Shown here: one piece after another, positions 47,780 to 57,673 of the stretch | How the letters are laid out: each line of letters opens with the position of its first letter | Numbering within the stretch: position 1 is the first letter of the stretch | From: Meconema thalassinum | Taxonomy: Eukaryota > Arthropoda > Insecta > Orthoptera > Tettigoniidae | Assembly: GCA_946902985.2 (NCBI GenBank) | Contig: OX336389.2 | Span: 795,111,307 to 795,175,306, forward strand | Length of the DNA: 64,000 nt | Reading direction: 5' to 3' | Position numbers and translations under genes: made by a program | Notes under the pieces: generated by a model | Databases searched by the model: none | What the model saw: only the letters and a program-made list of their open reading frames with translations | What the model was told of the DNA's origin: nothing

Positions 47780-48908
47780 CCATGCTAGGAGGGCGTGCTT
47801 GGATTCGTTTTTTTCGTCTCGTTGTGCTCTTTACGGGAATGTAGGTGTCGAAAAGGTGAACTTAGGGTTTTGGGTCAAAACGTGCGTTTTTCACATTTTT
47901 GCCGATTTTTGGAAAACGGGCCATGCTAGGAGGGCGTGCTTGGATTCGTTTTTTTCGTCTCGTCATGCTCTTTACGGGAATGTAGGTATCGAAAAGGTGA
48001 AGTTAGGGTTTTGGGTAAAAAAATGCGTTTTTCACATTTTTGTCGATTTTCGGAAAACGGGCCATGCTAGGAGGGCGTGCTTGGATTCGTTTATTTCGTC
48101 TCGTTGTGCTCTTTACGGGAATGTAGGTGTCGAAAAGGTGAACTTAGGGTTTTGGGTCAAAACATGCGTTTTTCACATTTTTGCCGATTTTTGGAAAACG
48201 GGCCATGCTAGGAGGGCGTGCTTGGATTGGTTTTTTTCGTCTCATGGTGCTATTTACGCGAATGTAGGTATCGAAAAGGTGAACTTAGGGTTTTGGGTCA
48301 AAAAATGCGTTTTTCACATTTTTGTCGATTTTCGGAAAACGGGCCATGCTAGGAGGGCGTGCTTGGATTCGTTTATTTCGTCTCGTTGTGCTCTTTACGG
48401 GAATGTCGGTGTCGAAAAGGTGAAGTTAGGGTTTTGGGTCAAAAAATGCGTTTTTCACATTTTTGTCGATTTTTGGAAAACGGGTCATGCTAGGAGGGCG
48501 TGCTTGGATTCGTTTATTTCGTTTCGTTGTGCACTTTACGGGAATGTCGGTGTCGAAAAGGTGAACTTAGGGTTTTGGGTCAAAACATGCGTTTTTCACA
48601 TTTTTGCCGATTTTTGGAAAACGGGTCATGCTAGGAGAGCGTGCTTGGATTCGTTTTTTTCGTCTCGTTGTGCTCTTTACGGGAATGTCGGTGTCGAAAA
48701 GGTAAACTTAGGGTTTTGGGTCTAAATATGCGTTTTTCACATTTTTGCCGATTTTTGGAAAACGGGTCATGCTGGGAGAGCGTGCTTGGATTCGTTTTTT
48801 TCGTCTCGTTGTGCTCTTTACGGGAATGTAGGTGTCGAAAAGGTGAACTTAGGGTTTTGGGTCGAAATATGCGTTTTTCACATTTTTGCCGATTTTTGGA
48901 AAACGGAT
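47780..48908. repeat. 141-bp satellite, eight units, partly dimeric
   Basis: 'ccatgctaggagggcgtgct' or a close variant starts at 47780, 47921, 48062, 48203, 48344, 48485, 48626 and 48767, exactly 141 bp apart. Units 1 and 3 (gtgtcg, gccgatttttgg) alternate with units 2 and 4 (gtatcg, gtcgattttcgg), giving a 282-bp higher-order period at the start. Since 141 is 47 codons and the unit has no stop in that frame, a 340-codon frame results, but a second frame is also open across two units, arguing against coding. More diverged units continue to about 49300. Confidence 0.9.
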
Positions 48909-49400
48909 AACGTGATGATGACGTGCGTGATAGTATGTTTTCGTCTCGTTGTGCTCTTTACGGGGATATAGATATGGAATAGGTTAAAAGCTGGAAACAT
49001 GTTTTTTTAGTCACAAATGGGTTTTGTGATTTTCCCTCATATTGTGAAAACCGAAAACGTGAGAATGACGTGTGTGATAGTATTTATTTCGTTTCATTGT
49101 CCTCTTTACGGGGATATAGATATGAAAAAGGCAAAAAGCTGGAAACATGGTTTTCTTATGGAAAAGGTGTTTTTTGTTCATTTTCGCATTATTTGGAAAA
49201 CGAATGAGGCGATTTTTATGATGGTCATGTCGATGTATTTATGTCGTTCTGTTTACGGGAATGTAGGTATGGAAAACCTAAAATGATGGTTTCCGTTATT
49301 TTTTTCGAGATCGTTGAGGAAAACGGGGAAAAATGTAAGAAACCAGATTTGAAGTCACGTTATGTTATGCGCTATGATGTTAGTAAAACATTTATGCATT
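48909..49400. repeat. diverged 141-bp satellite units
   Basis: 'gtgatgatgacgtgcgtgat', 'cgttgtgctctttacgggga' and 'gaaaacgtgagaatgacg' show decayed units with altered spacing, followed by a short ATT run at ~49398. Confidence 0.7.
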
Positions 49401-49698
49401 ATTATTATTATTATTATTTGTCTTGACTGGTCAGGGCTCACACGCAGAGAGAGAACATGTTTAATGCAATGAGAATTGAAAGCATTGAAGCTAGCCCACG
49501 GCGATCCAGACAGACACAGGTCTTATCATCGTACGTGCCTCGCAGCAGAGAGAGATAAGAGGCTGGTGTCATTATACAGTGTGCGGATTTATAATGTGTA
49601 TGTCATAGCCTAGGTTCATTATGGACTCATCATGCAACGCAAAGTTTGAAACAATGAGTGAGTGTATAACATCATGATAACAGATTGGCATGGGCTCG
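49401..49698. other. no gene recognised
   Basis: Spacer ending at the last base for which the palindrome can be tested. It may itself be part of the left arm beyond the window's reach. Confidence 0.4.
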
Positions 49699-49739
49699 AA
49701 CAAAGCGGTAATAAACAAAAGGGTGGGAATAATGAAAGG

Positions 49740-50735
49740 TCATATGATATGGGCTTTTACCTCGATTGATCATTTCACCCCTAAAACAGTAAATAGTCAT
49801 GTTATGGGGAAAAAACGTGTTAAACACCTAAAAATGATAAATGAACCTAAAATATTTTGTTTTTGATGAAAAATAGCAGGGGGGTGAAACTACCCCCCAA
49901 AATTGAAAAATCCATATCTCGGAAACGAAGAAGCCTAAAATTAGGTGTGATAGCTTAAAAAATAGGGGATGATATGGGCTTTTACCTCGATGGATCATTT
50001 CACCCCTAAAACAGTAAATAGTCATGTTATGGGGAAAAAACGTGTTAAACACCTAAAAATGATAAATGAACCTAAGATCTTTTGTTTTTGATGAAAAATA
50101 GCAGGGGGTGAAACTACCCCCCCAAATTGAAAAATCCATATCTCGGAAACGAAGAAGCCTAAAATTAGGTGTGATAGCTTAAAAAATAGAGGATGATTAG
50201 GGCTTTTACCTCGATGGATCATTTCACCCCTAAAACAGTAAATAGTCATGTTATGGGGAAAAACGTGTTAAACACCTAAAAATGATAAATGAATCTAAGA
50301 TCTTTTGTTTTTGATGAAAAATAGCAGGGGGGATGAAACTACCCCCCAAAATTGAAAAATCCCTATCTCGGAAACGAAGAATCCTAAAATTAGGTGTGAT
50401 AGCTTAAAAAATAGGGGATGATATAGGTTTTTACCTCGATGGATCATTTCACCCCTAAAACAGTAAATAGTCATGTTATGGGGAAAAAACGTGTTAAACA
50501 CCTAAAAATGATAAATGAACCTAAGATCTTTTGTTTTTGATGAAAAATAGCAGGGGGGTGAAACCACCCCCCAAAATTGAAAAATCCATATCTAGGAAAC
50601 GAAGAACCCTAAAATTAGGTGTGTTAGCTTAAAAAATAGGTCATGATATACGCTTTTACCTTGATTGCTCATTTCACCCCTAAAACAGTAAATAGTCATG
50701 TTATGGGGAAAAAACGTGTTATACACCTAAAGCAT
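49740..50735. repeat. ~225-bp satellite (left arm)
   Basis: Over four units. 'gggtgaaactacccccc' begins units at ~49880, 50104, 50330 and 50556, with 'catatctcggaaacgaagaa' and 'catttcacccctaaaacagt' in each. Much more homogeneous than the related array at 32160-33075. Confidence 0.9.
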
Positions 50736-50837
50736 AAGCATCTTTGTGAAACCATGCTTTAATGCACATGTGTATGGAGGATGATGGTTGTTATTATTAT
50801 TATTAGGTAATTATGGATTAATGTGTGTATAGATAAC

Positions 50838-51030
50838 TAACCTGTGGGGAGCGTGATGGCGCAGGTGCTTAGCTGCTCGTCTTTACTCGGGCAGGTGGGG
50901 TTCAAATCCCGGTGACGGCGGGGGTTGGAATTTTCACTCGAAAAATCACGTGGCGTCAGGAAGGGCATTCGGCCTTAAATCCCCGGCCAAAATCAAAATG
51001 AGCCTGGTTGGCTCCGGCGACTCAAACTAA
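50838..51030 (+). mobile_element. tRNA-derived SINE (left arm)
   Basis: ggagcgtgatggcgcaggtg (A-box region) and ggtggggttcaaatcccggt (B box). The body includes 'cgtggcgtcaggaagggcat' and 'ggttggctccggcgactc'. Truncated or short form with no clear tail. Confidence 0.75.
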
Positions 51031-51984
51031 TAGGGAAAAGCCGAAGAAAGAAAAAATGATAACTCACCAGTAATAGTAAACATTGGTTGGAGGTGTTGAA
51101 GAAGTCAGGATGGCCAACCCTTTGCCATGGTTCACGAATGGACCCCAAAAAGTTTTACCTGTCAAGACTCAGTCTACCCTGTTGCAGCCTTGTGAAAAAA
51201 AAATCGAATCGGGGCCTCTGTAGTGACAGTGGAGCTATATTCATGATGATTTTTAAACAAACATAGGCTTGCCTACTACCGCTGTGTTGAATCTGCACAG
51301 AGACACTGGCTTTGGTTTGCGTAGTGTGCCTTGCTGATAACAGCACAGCGACCTTGTCAGTAAGTTTCATATTACTCATTTGCTTGATAGCGGACATGCT
51401 ATGCACATGACTAGATCTTTGTTAGGTTTGACAAAGGCTTAGTGAAGCTTATGGCAAGCTTGAAATGAATGTCATGGTATAGTCGGGGTTGGAAGCCAAG
51501 ACCTTAGGGTTGACAATCAAGTAGGTTAACCACTACACGGTGATATGGTGAAATAATAATGTAACAGAACATATAGAAACGTTTTCTATAGTTTAACGAA
51601 TTGGCATACCATGAGAGGTGTAGGTAATGGAAATTGAATCCTTAGCTGATGATTATACTACTTTCCATGCCCACGTATAAGCTATCATGTTAGAAAAAGA
51701 ATGGTATGGCTTGTTTTAAACGGAGAATAATCATTGTGTTTACTGTGAAACACAAATCTGAATTTAAAATAATTAATTTAAAATTAACTAATTTAAAATT
51801 AGTTTAGTACGCTGAAGTTAAAATGAATAATGATCACGTTACCGACAGCCAGTTTCAAAGCCATGAGAACTAAGTGAACAAAGTATAAAATTCATGAGCC
51901 AGTGAGGAATTCAACATGCTGTCCTTTGGACAAGAGAGAAGCGTTCTACAGCGACCCTCAATGGTTTGGGACATCGTAAAGATG
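51031..51984. other. no gene recognised (left arm)
   Basis: Contains a tRNA-like repeat remnant on the minus strand (B-box/A-box pair around 51485-51545, ggttaaccactacacggtg). A frame at 51155-51406 ends differently in the two arms because of a 9-A versus 10-T run, so it is not credible as a gene. Confidence 0.45.
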
Positions 51985-52620
51985 AAAATTAAATCTAAGC
52001 TACTATACGCTTATATACTAGAAGAAGAAATGGAAAACAATTAGTCAAATAAAGGACAGAAGGAATAAAAAATGGCCCTCAACCCTCAAGCATAAGGATT
52101 GAGGGAGTTGAAGGAAGGAGAGCCATGAAAGGCAGATAAAAAGTATACTAGGAGTGGCTTTGCCCCAGAGGTAATGGATAAAGAGGAGGAAAACTGGACT
52201 CAGCTCAGAAATCCCTTGGGGTTGCCAACTTCCAAACTGATCAGCCCTTGAGGGTGTAGCCATAGGCAGAGTGCATCGCAAGTCGTGGGGCTAAATACAC
52301 CCTACCTTCTTGAGGGGGCTTGGGCAAAAGACAGGAAATAACATGAAAATAAAAAAGCAAGGCTGCCTCCTCAGGATATCAGAAAAAATAAATAAACCAG
52401 GGCCAATGAAGTTTCAAAAGGAAGAGACTCCCTAGGGCTCGGATACTCTAATCATGTTGGGGTCGGTAGAGAACAAGAGTTGAGCAAGTGTGGTCGACAG
52501 GAAATAAGAGAGTGAGGAGCCTAGCACAAGTTAGTGGAAGCAATGACGGTCTCAGCTGGGACTCCGTGATCGTCAACCTACATGACACTAGATATGACGC
52601 CCAGGGGTGGAATTAAAGAC
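51985..52620. repeat. interspersed repeat Y, copy 2 (left arm)
   Basis: Shares 'ggagagccatgaaaggcag', 'cagctcagaaatccct', 'agcccttgagggtgta' and 'acaccctaccttcttgaggg' with 43540-44330. Non-coding. Confidence 0.75.
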
Positions 52621-52990
52621 CTCTTTTTGTTTTTTATCACTGGCTTTTAAGAACGCTAACACATGGCATGCCTTATAATGCAATACTGGTCCTAGGGTAT
52701 GCAAAAATTGTATTAGAAACTCAGCTAATAATAGAGTGCTTGCCCATGATTTACCTTAAATTTTCCTAAAATCCACTACATTTTCCGCAAATTGACCAAA
52801 TGACACAACATTCCAGCAAAATTCAACAAATGACTACCAGATTTATTGAAATTCCATTGATTTACCTAAACATGGTTTAAACTACCTCAAATTCATATAA
52901 AATTAGACGAATATAGATGAAAATTCACTAAAATTTACCGAATTTAGCCAAGTGGTGTACAAACCATGAAATTTATCCAATTTTTTTAAA
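52621..52990. other. AT-rich low-complexity spacer (left arm)
   Basis: Repetitive short phrases (aaattcaacaaatgac, aaattgaccaaatgac). No gene. Confidence 0.5.
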
Positions 52991-53347
52991 TTAAAATTGA
53001 CTACATGTACTCGAAAATTCCATAATATTCCCTTTACATGTATGCTTTTTGTTGTTGTTGTTGTTGTCTCGTTTACCACACTCCCTGTAGACAATCACCT
53101 CAACATGACTTTCTCCTAGACTAGGAGCTTCACATTCGACATGATAGCTGAGTTTCATTTCCCATAAACTTGTCTCTGAGGTGGGTGTCAGGAAAAGGCA
53201 TTCAGCTGTAAAAACCACACCCTCACGTAGACTTTCATAACCTCTTACGTTGAGGTTCCTTACACTAACGACATTAAATGATTGAACGGTTTCCTTTTCA
53301 CAATTCCTGTCTATACTTTCCTCTTTAAGGTTGCAAGATGTTTGCAA
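52991..53347 (-). CDS. uncharacterised ORF (left arm), possible internal exon
   Basis: A 118-codon frame with no ATG at its start (opens at TTG). Just upstream on the minus strand the sequence reads ttgcattttag before gaatcttgc, a plausible 3' splice acceptor, so it could be an exon. The protein has no domain I recognise. It is Cys-, Glu- and Ser-rich ('SLREGVVFTAECLF', 'EMKLSYHVECEAPSLGESHVEV'), with a short Asn run and a Cys-containing C-terminus. An identical copy lies in the right arm. It may equally be a chance or relic frame. Confidence 0.25.
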   Translation of the reverse strand: MQTSCNLKEESIDRNCEKETVQSFNVVSVRNLNVRGYESLREGVVFTAECLFLTPTSETSLWEMKLSYHVECEAPSLGESHVEVIVYRECGKRDNNNNNKKHTCKGNIMEFSSTCSQF

Positions 53348-53642
53348 GATTCCTAAAATGCAATTAAATGTAATAAATACCTTAAGATGGTTTCATTTGT
53401 TTAATGATATGGTGTTGATGATGGATATATACGTTAAGACTAATTTTTGTTAGGTCTTGACTGGCCTTGCAATTAGAAATTGACAAACCAAACATGGGGT
53501 TATCTACCAGGGGAACACTTTGACCACTATATTGGTTATTGACCAGTAAGTACAGTTCTAGTAATCAGACAGAAATCCAACACAAACAATGAGCGCGCAA
53601 TGCGGCGGAGATTGGTACCACGATGTACTGTTGGTTATGTAG
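53348..53642. other. no gene; homologous to 34550-34690
   Basis: 'gactggccttgcaattagaa' and 'ttggttattgaccagtaagt' match the region upstream of the tRNA-Leu relic, part of the duplicated locus. Confidence 0.55.
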
Positions 53643-54100
53643 CTATGTGGAATGCACATCATATATGGTTTACTTGAAGGTTTGGAGGTTTCATTAAAGA
53701 TATTTCTACAATAAACCATTTTCAAATGGTCATTCGTTGGTGTGAAAATATTTATTATATGGTATTTTATGAAAACAATTATGATTTATAAAAAAATTTA
53801 TATGTTTATTGTATTCTTATTTAATGTAAGCACTGGAGGCACTATCGACCAAAATACAGCACTATCTGGAATGTATATTGCATACTTGAAGGTTTGGTGA
53901 TCCCATTAAAGATATTCCTACAATAAATGATTTTCAAGTTGTCGTTCTATGGCGTGAAAATATTTAATATATGATATTTGCTAAAAGGATTTACCACTGG
54001 AATTATTTTACAAGTAGTTATTTTAATGACCAACAGAGTTCACTGTTAAGAAGGTAGAGCCCTATGTGGAATGTAGGATAACATGATATACATGATACGT
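53643..54100. repeat. ~224-bp tandem duplication (left arm)
   Basis: 'acttgaaggtttggaggttt' with 'tctacaataaaccattttca' (53643-53785) recurs as 'acttgaaggtttggtgatcc' with 'cctacaataaatgattttca' (53867-53990). A third partial start (atgtggaatgta) is near 54063. Confidence 0.75.
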
Positions 54101-54315
54101 GACAACTGTAAGGCTTGTGATTTTTAAGATGCCTTTATCCCTATATTAATCACCCAGTTTGCAATACTGATAACTGCAATGTTACTGAAAAAAAAAATTG
54201 AAACAAAACAAAAATCAGCATTGAAAAACCAAAAAGTGGTTGAGCATATATATAGTGGGGAAAAGAAAAGTTTTGTAAACACTAATGTCCAACAATATTA
54301 ATTAAATCAGTAACT

Positions 54316-54403
54316 GTCAGGGTGGCCGAGTGGTTAAGGCGTTTGACTTAAGATCAAATTTCCAAATATATAAGGAAGCAAGGGTTCGAATCCCTTCCCT
54401 GAC
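54316..54403 (+). tRNA. tRNA-Leu (anticodon UAA), left arm
   Basis: An 88-nt class II tRNA. Perfect 7-bp acceptor (gtcaggg / ccctgac), D arm tggccgagtggttaaggc (A box), anticodon stem tttga / tcaaa with loop cttaaga, so anticodon TAA reading UUA. Extended variable arm of about 21 nt with a ttcc/ggaa stem, and T arm aaggg-ttcgaat-ccctt (B box). No intron and no encoded CCA. The nearest T-run that could terminate Pol III is about 65 nt downstream (tttttttt, 54470-54478), farther than usual. It lies ~190 bp from, and convergent with, the FLYWCH ORF. Structure predicts function. Confidence 0.85.
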
Positions 54404-54589
54404 ATAACTATTGCTTGAGCATGCAAGAAAACAAGAAATGTACACAAACTATGTTTATCAATTTAATCATTTTTTTTTACAAGAGATAGACACACAGAAT
54501 ACAGGTCTTTTGGTTTATCAGTTCTTTTAAACATAACACTTGTTGAAAATTATTTTTTAGGGGATGGGGGGTGTTGCTACGTTGACCCA

Positions 54590-55423
54590 TTACACAATAA
54601 TAGCAGCTTTACGAAGTTCATTTTCTATATTTAATAGCTCTTTCTCATAACCAATATGACCAAGCTGTTTACAGGCATGCAAGAGCTGTAGACGTTCGAC
54701 TAATATATTAGGATCGTTCCATTTACTATTTTTTATGAATGGTTTCAGAATCTCGGGAAGCAGTTCATCATTATCACCATCATTATGATTATCATCCTCA
54801 TTATTATAATCATTTTCATAATGATGATCATTATCATCGTTATCATTACCATCATAATTTCCACTTTTGTCCACAGACTGTTCAATGGATTGAGTTGCCT
54901 TTGATAGTGTTGAAAGCTTCTTTTTAGATGTGCTAGAATGCTTTAACATTGTTATGTTATTATTACCACTATTACCTTTCCCCACTAACTTCTTGATGGG
55001 GTATATTGTCTCTGATAGGGTTGAGGGCTTTTGAGATGTGGGTGCATGTCTGAACATGGGTTTCACAGGAGGTGTCGAAGGTTTCTCATTAAACAACTCG
55101 CTAACAGTATGAGTGCGTTGTAGTGTATTAAACTTGAGGTTAATATTATCTTGAGCAGTACTATTTTTCTCTTGGACTTGGTTTCTTGCTTTGGTTTGGG
55201 TTTTCCTTACATTTAGACTAGCGTGATTATTAAGTTTACATTCATGATTGTTTGAAGAAAGTACGTCGAATTCTTTTGTTTTAAGCATTCCTCGACACTG
55301 TTTCGATCGTTGCTTTGAACAGCGCCAAATAATAGTTCCATTTTTATTGCTTCGTTTCACAATATATGAATATCCTTTATAGTATGCATAAGGCTTACCA
55401 TACCTAGTCACTGATACTTCCAT
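54590..55423 (-). CDS. FLYWCH-type zinc-finger protein (left arm copy)
   Basis: 277 codons from the first ATG (the open frame reaches back to 55462). It opens with a FLYWCH domain, numbering from Met: 'RYGKPYAYYKGYSYIV' (~7-22), 'GTIIWRCSKQRSKQCRGML' (~29-47), then 'NNHEC' (~57-61). Visible zinc ligands are Cys, Cys and His, but the usual last His of H-x-H is Cys, a C-C-H-C set. A low-complexity middle contains a 33-residue Asp/Asn/His run. The C-terminal helix 'LLHACKQLGHIGYEKELLNIENELRKAAIIV' resembles the tail of insect FLYWCH proteins. In insects such domains are often a single exon of BTB-FLYWCH genes. A cttgacag acceptor lies just before the ATG, so an upstream exon is possible. FLYWCH domains are DNA/protein-binding modules. 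The specific role is unknown. Confidence 0.65.
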   Translation of the reverse strand: MEVSVTRYGKPYAYYKGYSYIVKRSNKNGTIIWRCSKQRSKQCRGMLKTKEFDVLSSNNHECKLNNHASLNVRKTQTKARNQVQEKNSTAQDNINLKFNTLQRTHTVSELFNEKPSTPPVKPMFRHAPTSQKPSTLSETIYPIKKLVGKGNSGNNNITMLKHSSTSKKKLSTLSKATQSIEQSVDKSGNYDGNDNDDNDHHYENDYNNEDDNHNDGDNDELLPEILKPFIKNSKWNDPNILVERLQLLHACKQLGHIGYEKELLNIENELRKAAIIV

Positions 55424-55494
55424 ATCAACTGTCAAGCACAAACTAATCTCTAGTAAAGACAACTCGGTAATAACAACAATAGTTTAATGTGGGA

Positions 55495-55760
55495 GCATAT
55501 ATACATGCAAAAAGTGGGAGCAAAGGTGGGGGGTAAAAAGTGGGAGCAAAAGTGGTAGCAAATGTGGGAGAAAAAAATAACTGTGAGCAAAAAGTGGGAG
55601 CAAATATGGGATCAAATGTGGGAGCAAAGCAAATATAAAAAGTGGGAGCAAATATGCTAAGAAATATGTCAACAAATATACCAGCAAAAGTAAATACACA
55701 AGTCAAGATAGATTAAAGTGCAAAGAAAATATGGAAGCAAATATGAGAGCAAAAATTGTG
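55495..55760. repeat. GGGAGCAAA minisatellite (left arm, block 1)
   Basis: Irregular tandem units of gtgggagcaaa / tatgggagcaaa (about 12-13 bp) directly upstream of the FLYWCH frame. Frames through it (Ala-Pro-Thr-Phe repeats) are artefacts. Confidence 0.85.
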
Positions 55761-55797
55761 TTTTTCTAAAACAACTAGACATAACAAACTTAGTCAT

Positions 55798-56020
55798 AAC
55801 CTAACCTAACCTAACCCAACCTAACCAAACCTAACCTCACCTAACCTAACCTAACCTCACCTAACCTCACCTAACCTAACCTCACCTCACCTAACCTCAC
55901 CTCACCTAACCTAACCTAACCTAACTTTACCTAACCTAACTTGACTGAACTTTACCTAACCTAACCCATCATAACTTCACCTAACCTAACTTTACCTAAT
56001 CTAACTTCACCTAACCTAAC
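55798..56020. repeat. (CCTAA)n telomere-like array (left arm)
   Basis: Pentamer cctaa interspersed with cctca and a few ctttacctaa variants over ~220 bp, C-rich strand on plus. It is the insect telomeric motif TTAGG/TGAGG on the minus strand. Degenerate and interstitial, so not a chromosome end. Confidence 0.85.
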
Positions 56021-56049
56021 GTTCAACTCTCAGATCAAAATTAAATTCT

Positions 56050-56299
56050 AGGCATAGTTGAGTTGGAACCCAAGACTTCAGGGATAACACACAAGTATAC
56101 TAGCCACTACACCGCAAAATGGGCAAATTATCATGCAACACAACATAAAGTAAAAGTTTCCTGTAGTGTAACTCATTGGCTGTCAACCATAGTTTGGGAA
56201 TTCAAACCCAAGACCTCAAGACTTTTGTTTTGAACATTATCAGAAATATTATTCCATTTACATTTTGCTGCTGCTTATAGTTATAAGAGTTGGCATTAA
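56050..56299. other. tRNA-like repeat remnant and spacer (left arm)
   Basis: 'gttggaacccaagacttcag' with 'tactagccactacaccgc' on the minus strand forms an A/B-box-like pair similar to 51485-51545. Otherwise AT-rich. Confidence 0.45.
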
Positions 56300-56450
56300 T
56301 ATGGGAAGCAAAAAAAAAAGTGGGATCAAATGTGGGAGCCAATATGGGAGCAAATATAGGAGCCAAGATGGGGGCAAAAGTGGGAGCAAATGTGGGAGCC
56401 AATATGGGAGTCAATATGGAGGCAAATATGGGAGCAAATGTGTGAACTAA
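56300..56450. repeat. GGGAGCAAA minisatellite (left arm, block 2)
   Basis: Tandem gtgggagc(a/c)aa(t/a) units, ending 'gggagcaaatgtgtgaac'. Same unit as block 1. Confidence 0.85.
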
Positions 56451-56775
56451 TCATCTCACCTCGGATATCGCCAGTGAGTACTCATATCCACCGCAAGGTA
56501 GCGGAAACATACTTTGTGTGTTGTATGTATCTATCTTACAAAGTTTGACTGCATGCAAAACGTCCTTGTATAAGCTGTGCATATAATTTTCATATACAAT
56601 TAAGACCAAGTGTTCAGTACTAACATGTATAGCCTTGTCTAGGGTATATAGAGGATCGTTAGCAAGAAAGACTGACTAACCCAGGAGTGTAAAGCCTTGC
56701 CATATGCAGTAAGCATCTGTTGGCAGAAATGGTTCCTAATAATAACGGACTTAATGAATATGAAACGTGTTTTGA

Positions 56776-56918
56776 GTGTCGTCTTAAATCCTATTTTATA
56801 CGTTGTGATACGTGTAAGGATTTAAGACGACACAAACGTATTTTGGGTGTTGTCTTTTGTGTGTCGTCTTAAATCCTTACACGTATCACAACGTATAAAA
56901 TAGGATTTAAGACGACAC
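56776..56918. repeat. structured palindrome axis: four alternating 16-mers
   Basis: gtgtcgtcttaaatcc occurs at 56776-56791 and 56861-56876, and its reverse complement at 56818-56833 and 56903-56918, spaced 42, 43 and 42 bp. The loop (56835-56859) begins aaacgtattttgggtgttgt, a degenerate direct copy of aaacgtgttttgagtgtcgt at 56764-56783. Confidence 0.9.
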
Positions 56919-57243
56919 TCAAAACACGTTTCATATTCATTAAGTCCGTTATTATTAGGAACCATTTCTGCCAACAGATGCTTACTGCATATGGCAAGGC
57001 TTTACACTCCTGGGTTAGTCAGTCTTTCTTGCTAACGATCCTCTATATACCCTAGACAAGGCTATACATGTTAGTACTGAACACTTGGTCTTAATTGTAT
57101 ATGAAAATTATATGCACAGCTTATACAAGGACGTTTTGCATGCAGTCAAACTTTGTAAGATAGATACATACAACACACAAAGTATGTTTCCGCTACCTTG
57201 CGGTGGATATGAGTACTCACTGGCGATATCCGAGGTGAGATGA

Positions 57244-57394
57244 TTAGTTCACACATTTGCTCCCATATTTGCCTCCATATTGACTCCCATATTGGCTCCC
57301 ACATTTGCTCCCACTTTTGCCCCCATCTTGGCTCCTATATTTGCTCCCATATTGGCTCCCACATTTGATCCCACTTTTTTTTTTGCTTCCCATA
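57244..57394. repeat. minisatellite block 2 (right arm)
   Basis: Mirror of 56300-56450. Confidence 0.85.
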
Positions 57395-57673
57395 TTAATG
57401 CCAACTCTTATAACTATAAGCAGCAGCAAAATGTAAATGGAATAATATTTCTGATAATGTTCAAAACAAAAGTCTTGAGGTCTTGGGTTTGAATTCCCAA
57501 ACTATGGTTGACAGCCAATGAGTTACACTACAGGAAACTTTTACTTTATGTTGTGTTGCATGATAATTTGCCCATTTTGCGGTGTAGTGGCTAGTATACT
57601 TGTGTGTTATCCCTGAAGTCTTGGGTTCCAACTCAACTATGCCTAGAATTTAATTTTGATCTGAGAGTTGAAC
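57395..57673. other. tRNA-like repeat remnant and spacer (right arm)
   Basis: Mirror of 56021-56299. On this strand the order is A-box-like (gcggtgtagtggctagtat) then B-box-like sequence, i.e. plus orientation. Confidence 0.45.

Noticed and set aside
47703..48725. 340-codon repeat-protein ORF
   Set aside because: Explained by a 141-bp (47-codon) satellite without a stop. A second frame is also open over two units and the later units are frameshifted.
47780..50735. CRISPR-like arrays
   Set aside because: Regular repeats here are 141- and 225-bp satellites without unique spacers, in eukaryotic DNA.
54739..54927. His/Tyr-rich ORF antisense to the FLYWCH frame
   Set aside because: Shadow of the Asp/Asn-rich tract on the opposite strand. 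The FLYWCH frame has recognisable domain structure.
55443..55706. Ala-Pro-Thr-Phe repeat ORFs upstream of FLYWCH (and mirror 57988-58251)
   Set aside because: Translations of the GGGAGCAAA minisatellite.
56835..56859. Loop as a retained PacBio SMRTbell adapter
   Set aside because: The 25-nt loop does not resemble the adapter sequence as I know it, and it is related to neighbouring genomic sequence. A fold-back artefact of another kind is not excluded.
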